From NCBI RefSeq assembly GCF_901212495.1, contig NZ_CAAKNY010000031.1, forward strand, positions 75,260 to 111,093: a stretch of DNA of 35,834 nucleotides, in the 5' to 3' direction. Below are positions 8,155-17,187 of this stretch, piece by piece. The notes below the pieces were generated by a model. It had not been told where the DNA came from, did not search any database, and saw only the letters and a list, made by a program, of their open reading frames with translations. How positions within the stretch are numbered: position 1 is the first letter of the stretch; each line of letters starts with the position of its first letter. The stretch is from Collinsella aerofaciens (GTDB lineage Bacteria; Actinomycetota; Coriobacteriia; Coriobacteriales; Coriobacteriaceae). Both the position numbers and the translations under genes were made by a program.

Positions 8155-9081
8155 ATGAACAACATCGTACTTGCCGTTCTGCAGGGCGTGGTCGTTATGG
8201 CCGTCGCGCCGTTCTTCTCCGGTCTCGGCCGCGTGATCCGCGCCAAGATGCACAACCGTCGCGGCCCCAGCATCATGCAGGACTACCGCGACCTGGCCAA
8301 GCTCTTTGCGCGCCCCGAGTCCCAGTGCGAGGACGCGAGCTTTGCGCTGCGCATTATGCCGCCGCTGTTCTTCGCCGTCGCCTTTATGCTCGCGATGGGC
8401 CTGCCGCTCTTTACGGCACAAAGCCCCATCCCGGTCTTTGGTGACGCCATCACCATCATGTACAGCCTGGCGCTCGCCCGCTTCTTCTTCGCTCTCTGCG
8501 GCGTGGATTCGTCCAACGCCTACGCCGGTATCGGCGGCGTCCGCGAGCTGCTCATGAGCGTGCTCATCGAGCCGTCCATGCTGCTGGCGCTGTTTGCCGC
8601 CGCCCTGGTGTGCGGCTCCACCGACATCGCCACCATGGGTCAGCACATCATGACGGGCGCCATCGACGCGCCGGTCGCCGTGATCCTCGCCGGCATCGCC
8701 TTTGCGATTGCCTGCTATATGGAGCTCGGCAAGTTGCCGTTTGATCAGGCCGAGGCCGAGCAAGAGCTTCAGGAAGGTCCGCTCGCCGAGCTTTCCGGCC
8801 CGTCGCTTGCGATGGCCAAGCTCGCCATGTCCATGAAGCAGGTCCTGGTCGTCGCCTGGTTCTGCGCGATCTTCGTCCCCTGGGGCGAGCCCGCGACCGT
8901 GGGCGCCGCCGCCGTTCTGGGCGCGGTCATCTTCCTGCTGAAGTGCCTGATCGACTTTGTCGTATGCGGCGTGATCGAGAACTCCTGCTCGCGCTCGCGT
9001 TTTAAGGTGCTTGGCAATCAGACCTGGGCCGTCGTGGGCATCGCCGTCCTGGCGTTTGTCTTCGTGGTCGTCGGCGTGTAG
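8155..9081 (+). CDS. hyfC: Hydrogenase-4 component C, NuoH-like membrane subunit
   Basis: The 308-residue protein has about eight membrane helices and belongs to the NuoH/HycD/HyfC family, which anchors the soluble hydrogenase arm. It contains 'GRVIRAKMHNRRGPSIMQDYRDLAKLF' near the N-terminus, the counterpart of the NuoH 'R..QxRxGP' loop. It also has 'MELGKLPFDQAEAEQELQEG', the equivalent of the charged NuoH loop facing the quinone or Fe-S site. AAGGAGG precedes the ATG by seven bases. It lies 12 bases after hyfB in the same transcript. Confidence 0.92.
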   Translation: MNNIVLAVLQGVVVMAVAPFFSGLGRVIRAKMHNRRGPSIMQDYRDLAKLFARPESQCEDASFALRIMPPLFFAVAFMLAMGLPLFTAQSPIPVFGDAITIMYSLALARFFFALCGVDSSNAYAGIGGVRELLMSVLIEPSMLLALFAAALVCGSTDIATMGQHIMTGAIDAPVAVILAGIAFAIACYMELGKLPFDQAEAEQELQEGPLAELSGPSLAMAKLAMSMKQVLVVAWFCAIFVPWGEPATVGAAAVLGAVIFLLKCLIDFVVCGVIENSCSRSRFKVLGNQTWAVVGIAVLAFVFVVVGV

Positions 9082-9096
9082 GAGAAGGGAGAAACA

Positions 9097-10554
9097 ATGT
9101 CATTTGCAGTCAGTCTGTCCCTTCTCGGCTTGGTCGCTATCGCGGCCCCGATGGTGGCCTCGGTGCTCGTCGCCCTGTTCCCCCGTCCGTACGCCAAGTG
9201 GTTCAGCGTTTTGGGTGCCGCCGTCTCGACGGTCTGCACTATCGCCCTCGCCGTGAATTTCGCTGGCGCCGGCATGCCCGACACACAGGTCCCCCTGATC
9301 TCGTTTGGGCAGACCCTCGTCATGGGATTCACCTTCGATCGCATGAGCACGCTGCTCGCGCCCGCCTTTGTGGGTATCGGCCTGCTTGTCGTGATCTATT
9401 CGATCCCCTATATGAGCGAGAATAACCGTGAGCATCCCGACGCGCCACGTCGTCGCTTCTACGCGTACCTCGCGACCTTCATCGGCGCCATGGCCGGCCT
9501 CGTGTACAGCTCGACCCTTATGGGCCAGCTCGTATTCTTTGAGATCACGGGTGCGTGCTCTTGGGGCCTCATTAGCTACTACATGACGCCTACGGCCAAG
9601 AAGGCCGGCATGAAGGCCCTGATCATTACGCATATCGGTGCGCTCGGCCTGTATCTGGGTGCCGCCATCGTGTTTGCCCACACCGGCACCTTCGCCATTA
9701 CCGCGATTGCCGGCCTCGATGCCAAGCTCAAGGCCATCGTCCTTTTGCTCGTACTGTTTGCGGCCTGGGCCAAGTCCGCACAGGTTCCCATGTACATGTG
9801 GCTGCCTTCGGCCATGGAGGCGCCGACGCCTGTTTCGGCCTACCTGCATGGCGCCTCGATGGTTAAGGTCGGCGTGTGCGTGTTCGCACGCGCACTCGTC
9901 TCTGCCGGCGAGGTTCCCGAGATCGTGGGCTGGGTCGCCATTATCGACGCCATGGTCACCATGCTCTTTGGTTTCCTTATGTACCTGCCGCAAAAGGACA
10001 TGAAGCGCCTGCTGGCCTTCTCCACGATCGCCCAGCTCTCCTATGTGTTCTTTGGTCTGGGCCTTTCGGTCTTTGGCAGCCAGCTGGCCTTTGATGGCGC
10101 CGTGTGCCACATCTTTAACCACGCCTTCGCCAAGACGCTGTTCTTCCTGATCGCCGGCTCATTCTCCTTTACGCTCGGTACGCGTATGCTGCCCAAGCTT
10201 CGCGGCATCGTAAAGAAGTACCCGATCTCGGGCGTGGGCTTTGGTGTCGCCGCGCTCGCCATTGCCGGGGTGCCTCCCATGAACACGTTCTTCTCGAAGT
10301 TCCAGATCATCGCCGGCGGCTTTTCCGTGGGTGCCGGCAACGTTGCGATCCTGGTGCTCGTGTGCATCATGGTTGCCGAGACCGTCGCCACCTTCGCCTG
10401 GTTCCTGAAGTGGATGGGCTATTGCCTGCCCGGCGAGCCGAGCGACGAGGTCGCTGCGGGAGCCCCGCTTCCCCGCGCGATGGCGTTCGTGTTCATCGTG
10501 CTTATCATCATGGTCATCGTCAGCGGCCCGCTTTCGGCCAGCTGGATCGGTTAG
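9097..10554 (+). CDS. hyfD: Hydrogenase-4 component D, antiporter-like subunit
   Basis: This 485-residue membrane protein is of the NuoL/M/N-Mrp family. It has 'FFEITGACSWGLISYYM', 'WAKSAQVPMYMWLPSAMEAPTPVSAYLHGASMVKVG' and 'MKRLLAFSTIAQLSYVFFGLG', the usual ion-channel helix signatures. Position and length match HyfD. HyfD is absent from the smaller Hyc complex (FHL-1), so its presence identifies a Hyf-type (FHL-2) complex with extra antiporter modules. The start is preceded by GGAGAAGGGAG, and the gap to hyfC is 15 bases. Confidence 0.92.
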   Translation: MSFAVSLSLLGLVAIAAPMVASVLVALFPRPYAKWFSVLGAAVSTVCTIALAVNFAGAGMPDTQVPLISFGQTLVMGFTFDRMSTLLAPAFVGIGLLVVIYSIPYMSENNREHPDAPRRRFYAYLATFIGAMAGLVYSSTLMGQLVFFEITGACSWGLISYYMTPTAKKAGMKALIITHIGALGLYLGAAIVFAHTGTFAITAIAGLDAKLKAIVLLLVLFAAWAKSAQVPMYMWLPSAMEAPTPVSAYLHGASMVKVGVCVFARALVSAGEVPEIVGWVAIIDAMVTMLFGFLMYLPQKDMKRLLAFSTIAQLSYVFFGLGLSVFGSQLAFDGAVCHIFNHAFAKTLFFLIAGSFSFTLGTRMLPKLRGIVKKYPISGVGFGVAALAIAGVPPMNTFFSKFQIIAGGFSVGAGNVAILVLVCIMVAETVATFAWFLKWMGYCLPGEPSDEVAAGAPLPRAMAFVFIVLIIMVIVSGPLSASWIG

Positions 10555-10567
10555 GAGGTAGAACGAC

Positions 10568-11221
10568 ATGGGTTATTCGATCGTCAACATCCTTGGCGGC
10601 CTTCTGATCGTCACGTCCACCATGGTGGTCGTCTCCAAGAACATCAAGCACGCCATCCGCTGGTATGCGGTGCAGTCGCTGGTGCTCGTGGGACTGCTCG
10701 CCACGCTCGGTGCCACTACCGGTGCGCAGGAGCTGCTTATGTGGGCTGGATCTGCCTTTATCACCAAGGTCGTCCTGGTCCCATATATCCTCAACCGCGC
10801 ATACAAGAAGATGGACGAGCCGAGCGACGCATCGCTTAAGGCCGGCCTTAAACCCGCATGGGCCATCTGCATCATCGCCGTGGAGGTCGCGATCTGCTTT
10901 GCCGTCGTGACGCAGATCAGCCTGCCCACGGCCGAGGTTGCAACGCCTGCGCTCGCCATTAGCTTCGCTCACTTCTTTGTGGGACTCACCTGCATCATTT
11001 CGCAGCGCAACATCATGAAGCAGATCTTTGGATACTGCCTTATGGAAAACGGCAGCCACGTGACGCTTGCACTTTTGGCCCCCACCGCTCCCGAGATCAT
11101 CGAGATCGGTATCGCCACCGATGCCATCTTTGCCGTCATCATCATGTCCATCGTCGTGCGTCGCATCTGGGACGATTCCCACTCGCTCGATGCGCGCGAC
11201 CTGTCCGAGCTGAGGGGGTAG
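10568..11221 (+). CDS. hyfE: Hydrogenase-4 component E
   Basis: The 217-residue integral membrane protein has about seven helices and matches HyfE. The N-terminal part resembles NuoK (short helices, 'WYAVQSLVLVGLLATLG') and the C-terminal part is HyfE-specific ('FVGLTCIISQRNIMKQIFGYCLMENGSHV'). It is a membrane-arm linker subunit specific to Hyf. AGGAGGT (10553-10559) overlaps the hyfD stop and sits nine bases before the ATG. Confidence 0.9.
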   Translation: MGYSIVNILGGLLIVTSTMVVVSKNIKHAIRWYAVQSLVLVGLLATLGATTGAQELLMWAGSAFITKVVLVPYILNRAYKKMDEPSDASLKAGLKPAWAICIIAVEVAICFAVVTQISLPTAEVATPALAISFAHFFVGLTCIISQRNIMKQIFGYCLMENGSHVTLALLAPTAPEIIEIGIATDAIFAVIIMSIVVRRIWDDSHSLDARDLSELRG

Positions 11222-11224
11222 TCC

Positions 11225-12784
11225 ATGGAAACGTTGATTCTCGCCCTGCTCGCGACTCCTTTGGTGTTCTCGCTGGTCATGGCGTTTTTGCCCAAGAATA
11301 CGTCCTATAACGTATTTGCCGGTCTCAACCTGGTCTCCGTCGCAGCCGTCCTGGTGCTGTCGATTATGACGGCCGGTGACGTCCTTATGAGCGGCGACGC
11401 CGCGAGCGCTCTTGGCCTGTGGTTCCACCTCGATTCGCTGGGCGCCATCTTTGTGCTGCTTATCGGCTTTATCGGTTTTCTTACGGGGCTGTTCTCGCTG
11501 CCCTATGTAAAGGCCGATATCGAGGAGGGCTCCATGCCCGCCGAGCGCGCCAAGCAGTATTTTGCGCTGTTTAGCCTGTTTGTGTTCACCATGCTGCTCG
11601 CGTGCCTGTCCAACAACATGATCCTCACGTGGGCCGCCGTGGAGGCGACCACGCTTTCTACCGTGTTCCTCGTGGGTATCTACAAGAACAAGACGGCCCT
11701 CGAGGCTTCTTGGAAGTATGCGATGGTCTGCACCGCCGGCGTGGCCTTCGGCCTGTTCGGTACGCTGCTGATCTACGCCAACGCCGCCGACGTGATTCCC
11801 AACGCCCACGAGGCCGCATTTCTGTCGTGCGTGCTGCCGAATGCCGACCAGTTCGACCCGACGCTTATGCGCCTCGCCTTTGCGTTTATCGTGATTGGCT
11901 TTGGCACCAAGGCCGGCCTGTTCCCCATGCACACTTGGCTGCCCGATGCCCACTCCCAGGCTCCGAGCCCTGTCTCGGCCCTGCTCTCGGGCGTGCTGCT
12001 TAAGTGCGCCATGCTTGTGATCATGCGCTTCTACGGCTTTACCATCCAGGCCGTGGGCGCCGAGTATCCGCAGCTTTTGCTGCTCATCGTCGGCACGCTG
12101 TCCATTTTGGTGGCGGCACTTTCGATGTTTCGCCAGGATGACCTCAAGCGCCGCTTTGCGTACTCGTCTGTGGAGAACGTGGGCGTTATCGCCCTGTGCC
12201 TGGGTATCGGCGGCCCGCTGGGTATCGCCGCGGCCCTGCTGCACTGCGTGTTCCACGGCTTTACCAAGACGCTTGCCTTCTGCGTGTCCGGCAACATCCA
12301 ACACGCCTTTGGCACGCGTAGCCTGGCCAAGATTCAGGGCGTCGTCGAGGTTGCCCCCGCAACCGCCGCGCTCGCCATCCTGGCGCTGCTCGGTCTTGCC
12401 GCCTTCCCGCCCTTTGGCATGTTTATCTCCGAGTTCCTGACTTTTGTCGCCGGTGTTACCGCCGGTCCCATGTGGCTGGTCGTCGTGGTCGCCCTCGGTC
12501 TTACCGTGGCCATCTCCGCGCTCACCCGCATCGCACTCAAGTCGGTATTCGGCCATGCGCCCCAGGGCATGGGCAAGCATGAGGCCCCGGCGCTCATGCT
12601 TATCCCCGAAATCATCCTGGCTGTCATGATCTTGTGGTTTGGCATCGCCACCCCGCTGCCTCTCGTGCACGGTGTGGAGACCGCGACCGGCATCGTGCTC
12701 GAGCAGAGCACCGAGGAACTTCACGCGACGCCGATGTACCGCGCTGTGTTCGGTACCGAGACCGCTCAGAGCGAGGTGGAGTAA
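11225..12784 (+). CDS. hyfF: Hydrogenase-4 component F, antiporter-like subunit
   Basis: This 519-residue membrane protein is the third NuoL/M/N-like subunit of the operon. Signatures include 'LTWAAVEATTLSTVFLVGIYKNK', 'GTKAGLFPMHTWLPDAHSQAPSPVSALLSGVLLK' and 'DLKRRFAYSSVENVGVIALCLG'. With HyfB and HyfD it gives three potential ion channels. The gene starts three bases after the hyfE stop and ends three bases before hyfG. Its ribosome site GAGGGGG lies inside the hyfE end. Confidence 0.92.
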   Translation: METLILALLATPLVFSLVMAFLPKNTSYNVFAGLNLVSVAAVLVLSIMTAGDVLMSGDAASALGLWFHLDSLGAIFVLLIGFIGFLTGLFSLPYVKADIEEGSMPAERAKQYFALFSLFVFTMLLACLSNNMILTWAAVEATTLSTVFLVGIYKNKTALEASWKYAMVCTAGVAFGLFGTLLIYANAADVIPNAHEAAFLSCVLPNADQFDPTLMRLAFAFIVIGFGTKAGLFPMHTWLPDAHSQAPSPVSALLSGVLLKCAMLVIMRFYGFTIQAVGAEYPQLLLLIVGTLSILVAALSMFRQDDLKRRFAYSSVENVGVIALCLGIGGPLGIAAALLHCVFHGFTKTLAFCVSGNIQHAFGTRSLAKIQGVVEVAPATAALAILALLGLAAFPPFGMFISEFLTFVAGVTAGPMWLVVVVALGLTVAISALTRIALKSVFGHAPQGMGKHEAPALMLIPEIILAVMILWFGIATPLPLVHGVETATGIVLEQSTEELHATPMYRAVFGTETAQSEVE

Positions 12785-12787
12785 CGA

Positions 12788-14560
12788 ATGATTGAAACTG
12801 AGAACAAGGTGTATGCCCGTCGCTGCGAGAGCCATGTCGAGGCCCTGCGCCGCGCCGTTCCGGGCTGCATCGAGAAGGTCGAGTGGCAGTGCGAGGACCA
12901 GCTGACGATCACCGTCAAGCAGGACAAGCTGCCCGAGGCCGTCCACTACCTGTACTACGAGCGCTACGGCTGGATTCCCGTGATCGTCGGCAACGACGAG
13001 CGCAGTCTGTGCGGCCGCTACGCCGTGTACTACGTCATCTCCATGGAGGGGGAGGATCCCGGCTGGGTGACCGTGCGCACCGAGGTCGATCCCGCCAAGA
13101 TGACGTTCCCGTCCGTGACGCCGTTCGTCCCCGCCTGCGTGTGGGGCGAGCGCGAGCTGCGCGACATGTTCGGCCTGATCCCCGAGGGTCTGCCCGACCG
13201 TCGTCGCCTGGTGCTGCCCGACGATTGGCCCAGCGGCCTGTACCCGCTGCGCAAGGACTCCATGGACTACCGCTTCCGTCCCGCTCCCGCGAGCGACATG
13301 GAAAACTACGAGTTCTTGGCCGACACCAAGGGCAAGGAGACCACGCTCGTCCCCATGGGCCCGTTGCACATCACCTCCGACGAGCCCGGCCACTTCCGCC
13401 TGTTCGTTGAGGGCGAGACGATCGTCGACGCCGACTACCGTCTGTTCTACGTGCACCGCGGCATGGAGAAAGTCGCCGAGACGCGCCTGAACTATGACGC
13501 CGTGACGTTCCTCGCCGATCGCGTCTGCGGCATCTGCGGCTGCGCCCACTCGGTGGCCTACGCCGAGGCCGTCGAGCGCGCCCAGGGCATCCATGTGCCG
13601 CCGCGCGCCCAGTACATCCGCGCCATCATGCTCGAGGTCGAACGCCTGCACTCGCATCTGCTCAACATTGGCCTGGCGTCGCACTACACGGGCTTCGACT
13701 CCGGCTTCCAGCAGTTCTTCCGCGTCCGCGAGAAGTCCATGGACCTGGCCGAGAAGCTCTCCGGTCACCGCAAGACCTACGGCCTCAATGTGATCGGCGG
13801 CGTGCGCCGCGACATTTTGGCTGAGCAGAAGCTTTCCACGCTCACGACCATCCACCAGCTGCGCTCCGAGGTCTCTGAACTCGTCGACGTGCTGCTCTCC
13901 ACGCCCAACTTTATCGAGCGTACGAGTGGCATCGGCATCTTGGACCGCAAGATCGCACGCGACTTCTCGCCGGTCGGCCCGCTCATGCGCGGTTCGGGCT
14001 ATGCCCGCGACGTGCGCTTTGACCATCCCTTCGACGGCTACGCCGATCCGGATATTCAGAAGATGCACGCCGCCACGGCCGACACCTGCGATGCCTTCGG
14101 CCGTACCGCCGTTCGCATCCAGGAGGTCTACGATTCGATCGACATGATCGAGACCATGCTCGAGAACTGCCCGTCGGGTCCCATCCTCACCACGGATTGG
14201 GAGTACACTCCGCACAAGTACGCCATCGGCGCTACCGAGGCGCCGCGCGGCGAGGACGTGCACTGGGCCATGCTCGGCAATAACCAGAAGTGCTACCGCT
14301 GGCGCGCCAAGGCCGCCACGTACAGCAACTGGCCGGTCCTGCGCTACATGTTCCGCGGCAACACCGTGGGCGACGCGGCGCTGATCGTCGGCTCGCTCGA
14401 CCCGTGCTACTCCTGCACCGACCGCGTGACGGTGACCGATGTCGCCGCCAAGTGCGACCACGTGCTCGACAAGGAGCAGTTCGAGAACGTCTGGCGCGAC
14501 AAGTCGCCGCTTGCGGGCGAGGGCACCATGGCCGCCCCGCTCGATGAGGAGGCGCTCTAA
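12788..14560 (+). CDS. hyfG: NiFe hydrogenase large subunit, fused NuoC-NuoD type
   Basis: This is the catalytic large subunit of a group 4 NiFe hydrogenase, 590 residues. Residues about 1-170 are the NuoC-like 30-kDa domain ('WGERELRDMFGLIPEGLPDRRRLVLPDDW'). The rest is NuoD/HycE-like. The four nickel-binding cysteines are visible: C247 and C250 in 'RVCGICGCAHS', and C540 and C543 in 'DPCYSCTDR'. After the second motif there is a tail of about 45 residues ending in EEAL, expected to be clipped by the HycI-type protease encoded downstream. It is cytoplasmic-facing, bound to HyfI. No residue expected for the active site is missing. Confidence 0.95.
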   Translation: MIETENKVYARRCESHVEALRRAVPGCIEKVEWQCEDQLTITVKQDKLPEAVHYLYYERYGWIPVIVGNDERSLCGRYAVYYVISMEGEDPGWVTVRTEVDPAKMTFPSVTPFVPACVWGERELRDMFGLIPEGLPDRRRLVLPDDWPSGLYPLRKDSMDYRFRPAPASDMENYEFLADTKGKETTLVPMGPLHITSDEPGHFRLFVEGETIVDADYRLFYVHRGMEKVAETRLNYDAVTFLADRVCGICGCAHSVAYAEAVERAQGIHVPPRAQYIRAIMLEVERLHSHLLNIGLASHYTGFDSGFQQFFRVREKSMDLAEKLSGHRKTYGLNVIGGVRRDILAEQKLSTLTTIHQLRSEVSELVDVLLSTPNFIERTSGIGILDRKIARDFSPVGPLMRGSGYARDVRFDHPFDGYADPDIQKMHAATADTCDAFGRTAVRIQEVYDSIDMIETMLENCPSGPILTTDWEYTPHKYAIGATEAPRGEDVHWAMLGNNQKCYRWRAKAATYSNWPVLRYMFRGNTVGDAALIVGSLDPCYSCTDRVTVTDVAAKCDHVLDKEQFENVWRDKSPLAGEGTMAAPLDEEAL

Positions 14561-14561
14561 T

Positions 14562-15278
14562 ATGCTGAAGCTTTGGAAGGTTAACGCCAGGGCCGGCGAC
14601 GCGACGGTCAAGTACCCGTTTGCGCCGCTTCCCACCAACAAGGACATGCGCGGCAAGCCCGAGCACAACGCCGAGCTCTGCATCGCCTGCGGTGCCTGCG
14701 GCGTGGCATGCCCGGCCGATGCCATTCGCATGGACACCGACCTTGCGGCCGATACCATCACCTGGTCGATCGACTACGGCCGCTGCATCTTCTGCGGCCG
14801 CTGCGAGGAAGCCTGCCCCATGGAGGCCATCAAGCTCACCGAGGAGTTTGAGCTGGCTGTTATGAGCAAGGACGACCTCACCAGCAAGAGCGTCTATACG
14901 CTCGAGCACTGCTCGCGTTGCGGCAAGCCGTTTGCCCCGCACAAGGAGATCGACTACGCCAAGCGCCTGCTGCAAAAGGCCGGCGGCATGGAGGCCATCC
15001 AGGCTGCCCGTACCGTCGGTATGTGCCAGGAGTGCAAGCGCGAGCTCGACGCCCTGCGCGCCGCGTCGGCCGTCAAGACCGGCAACGCTGCCGGCATGGT
15101 CGTCAACGAGACGCTTTCGTCCGGCGAGCCCCAGGGCCCCGGCATGGAGTATCTGGGCGGCCACGGCGTGAACCCGGAGTATATCGACCGCGAGCTCAAC
15201 CCCGATGCGCCCGAGATTCCCGCCGGTCCGGCGCCGGTCGAGGGCATCATCATGGATTTTGAAACGAAGGAGGAGTAA
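14562..15278 (+). CDS. hyfH: Hydrogenase-4 component H, 4Fe-4S subunit with extra Cys pairs
   Basis: The 238-residue protein is NuoI/HycF-like. It has two 4Fe-4S motifs, 'CIACGACGVACP' and 'CIFCGRCEEACP', that link the ferredoxins to the small-subunit cluster. Beyond them is a four-cysteine unit, 'CSRCGKPF' and 'CQECKR' about 55 residues later, which looks like a metal (Zn or rubredoxin-like) site. A proline-rich, acidic tail follows. It is longer than the roughly 180 residues of E. coli HycF. The ATG at 14562 follows the hyfG stop by one base, with GAGGAGG inside hyfG. Confidence 0.88.
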   Translation: MLKLWKVNARAGDATVKYPFAPLPTNKDMRGKPEHNAELCIACGACGVACPADAIRMDTDLAADTITWSIDYGRCIFCGRCEEACPMEAIKLTEEFELAVMSKDDLTSKSVYTLEHCSRCGKPFAPHKEIDYAKRLLQKAGGMEAIQAARTVGMCQECKRELDALRAASAVKTGNAAGMVVNETLSSGEPQGPGMEYLGGHGVNPEYIDRELNPDAPEIPAGPAPVEGIIMDFETKEE

Positions 15279-15280
15279 CC

Positions 15281-16063
15281 ATGGCCGAACCCACGCTTTT
15301 GCCCGAGCGGCTTCAGTACCGCCCGACCAAGATCGAGCTCGACGAGAGCATCGAGAAGGCCAAGGCGACCCTTCTTAAGAAGATCAAGCGCTCGGTGTAC
15401 GTCTACCGTGTCGACTGCGGCGGCTGCAACGGTTGCGAGATCGAGATCTTCGGTTCCATCACGCCCGTCTTTGACGTCGAGCGCTTTGGCATCAAGGTCG
15501 TGCCCTCGCCCCGTCACGCCGATGTGCTGCTGTACACCGGAGCCGTGACGCGTGCCATGCGCATGCCGGCCCTGCGCGCCTTTGAGGCCGCACCCGACCC
15601 CAAGATCGTGGTGTCCTATGGCGCGTGCGGCTGCACCGGCGGCATCTTCTACGACAACTACTGCGTCTGGGGCGGCACGGACAAGATTCTGCCGGTCGAT
15701 GTCTACATACCCGGCTGCCCGCCCAGCCCCGCGCAGACCATCTACGGCTTTGCCATGGCGCTCGGTCTGCTGGACCAAAAGCTCCATGCCGAGACCACGG
15801 TGGAGGCCACCGGCGAGCAGGCCGATATCCTGCACCCCGGCGTGCCGTATAAGCTGCGCGTTGCCATCGAGCGCGAGGCGCGCGCCATGAGCGGCTACCG
15901 TTACGGCCGTGACCTGGCCAACGAGTTTATGGACACGCTCGAGGGTGCGCCCAAGGGCGATATCCGCGGTGCCATGGCGCTACTCATCGACAAGCAAGAT
16001 GATCCTCGCCGTGTTGAGGTCTACTCGGCGTTGCAGGATCTGGTGCTGGCCGGAGGTCGTTAG
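15281..16063 (+). CDS. hyfI: NiFe hydrogenase small subunit, NuoB-like
   Basis: The 260-residue small subunit of the group 4 hydrogenase carries the single proximal 4Fe-4S cluster. The expected cysteines are in 'CGGCNGCEIEIFG' (C49 and C52), 'YGACGCTGGIF' and 'PGCPPSP'. The family is NuoB/HycG/HyfI. It contacts HyfG and the membrane arm. AAGGAGG lies just before the ATG and the gap to hyfH is two bases. Confidence 0.94.
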   Translation: MAEPTLLPERLQYRPTKIELDESIEKAKATLLKKIKRSVYVYRVDCGGCNGCEIEIFGSITPVFDVERFGIKVVPSPRHADVLLYTGAVTRAMRMPALRAFEAAPDPKIVVSYGACGCTGGIFYDNYCVWGGTDKILPVDVYIPGCPPSPAQTIYGFAMALGLLDQKLHAETTVEATGEQADILHPGVPYKLRVAIEREARAMSGYRYGRDLANEFMDTLEGAPKGDIRGAMALLIDKQDDPRRVEVYSALQDLVLAGGR

Positions 16064-16645
16064 ATGGAGCTCACGGACCGCTCTGGTTACTTTGCGGGCC
16101 CCGGCATGCTCGGCGGCTCTTTTGGCGATGCCTCGCGCGCAAGCGACGAGGCCGCCGAGGGCGTCGCCGACCCCTGCCTGGGCCACGCGCCCGACCAGGT
16201 GGTCTTCTACGAGCTCACGCGTAAGTTTGTGGAGACCGAGGAAGACGTTCCCCAGGAGGCCTGCGACGTGCTGTACTACACGCTCGCCGTGGGCCACCAC
16301 ACCGGCGTGCTCGATTGCTTTGAGCCGCGCCTTTCGGTGCCGGTGAACGTGTTCTATACGCTTATCGACGCGCTGCCGGAGGGGGAGGCCAAGACCAAGT
16401 TCGAGGCCATCCGCTCCTTTGGCGAGTGCCAGCTCGACAAGGCGGCGGTGCCGTCGCTGCTCGAGGCCTGCGACACACTGCTCGACGAGCGCGGTTTTCG
16501 CGGGTCGGCCAAGGCCGGCATCTCGGTGTTCGATGACTACTTTGGGCTGCATGCCCAGCAGGTCGCATTCTTAATGAAGTTTCGCGATCTGGTTGAGCGC
16601 GTGCGCGATGTGTCGGGCGTGTATCTGACGGGAAGGTTGCAGTAA
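16064..16645 (+). CDS. hyfJ: HycH/HyfJ-family maturation protein
   Basis: The 193-residue soluble protein matches the HycH/HyfJ family in size, position and the start 'VVFYELTRKFVETEEDVPQEACDVLYYTLAVGHHTGVLDCF'. HycH acts in assembly of the large subunit and is not part of the final complex. It begins directly after the hyfI stop, and its own stop overlaps the next start (TAATG). The assignment rests on context and sequence pattern; there are no catalytic motifs to check. Confidence 0.8.
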   Translation: MELTDRSGYFAGPGMLGGSFGDASRASDEAAEGVADPCLGHAPDQVVFYELTRKFVETEEDVPQEACDVLYYTLAVGHHTGVLDCFEPRLSVPVNVFYTLIDALPEGEAKTKFEAIRSFGECQLDKAAVPSLLEACDTLLDERGFRGSAKAGISVFDDYFGLHAQQVAFLMKFRDLVERVRDVSGVYLTGRLQ

Positions 16646-17148
16646 TGGGTCGCGTTGTGGATGGACGTGTGAACGGCGCCCCGTTTGCGGGTATCGTGCT
16701 CACGGCGGGGAGCGTGCTGCGCGCCGACGATGCCGCCGGCCCCGTGCTCTCCAAAAAGATGGAGGACGCGCCGCTTGCCGGTTGGTACACCATCGACGGC
16801 GGCCAAACGCCCGAGGACGACATCATCGAGATCAAGCGCGAGCGTCCGCCGCGCCTGGTGTTGGTCGATGCCGCCGACATGGCGCTGCCCGTCGGCGCCA
16901 TCCGCCTGCTCGACAAACGCGATGTGGCCCGCAAGTCGATGTTCACCACGCATTCGCTTCCCTTGTCGATTCTGATCGAAGAGATTGAGCAATCGTGCGA
17001 AGATATCGTCTTCATAGGGATCCAGCCGGGCGATACGGAGTTCTACAACCCCATGTCCCCGGAGGTCTTTGACGCCGTCGACGCCGTGTACGACGCCGTG
17101 GCCGCCAACGACTTTTCCCACTTTGTCCGCTTGGGGCAGGAGCTATAG
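16645..17148 (+). CDS. hycI: Hydrogenase maturation endopeptidase, HycI family
   Basis: The 167-residue protein is an M52-type protease that trims the C-terminus of the hydrogenase large subunit after nickel insertion. It shows the variant 'GSVLRADDAAGP' of the family's 'GNxLxxDDGxGP'. D75 in 'LVDAADM' and H103 in 'TTHSLPLSIL' are the other likely nickel-sensing residues, and 'IGIQPGDTEF' is the late family motif. Its substrate is almost certainly HyfG, two genes upstream. The canonical GN is replaced by GS. GGAAGG precedes the start. Confidence 0.9.
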   Translation: MGRVVDGRVNGAPFAGIVLTAGSVLRADDAAGPVLSKKMEDAPLAGWYTIDGGQTPEDDIIEIKRERPPRLVLVDAADMALPVGAIRLLDKRDVARKSMFTTHSLPLSILIEEIEQSCEDIVFIGIQPGDTEFYNPMSPEVFDAVDAVYDAVAANDFSHFVRLGQEL

Positions 17149-17187
17149 CAGCACTTGCCTCTGCTGAATAGGAAAGAAGTGATTGAC

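Noticed and set aside
6073..8763. Minus-strand open frame of 896 codons opposite hyfB
   Set aside because: Low-complexity His/Gly/Asp/Arg-rich shadow of a clear antiporter gene.
10520..14761. Minus-strand open frame of 1413 codons opposite hyfE to hyfH
   Set aside because: It is a mirror of strongly biased GC-rich codons on the plus strand. The product is low-complexity (rich in H, G, R, D) with no domain, and the plus-strand hyf genes are unambiguous.
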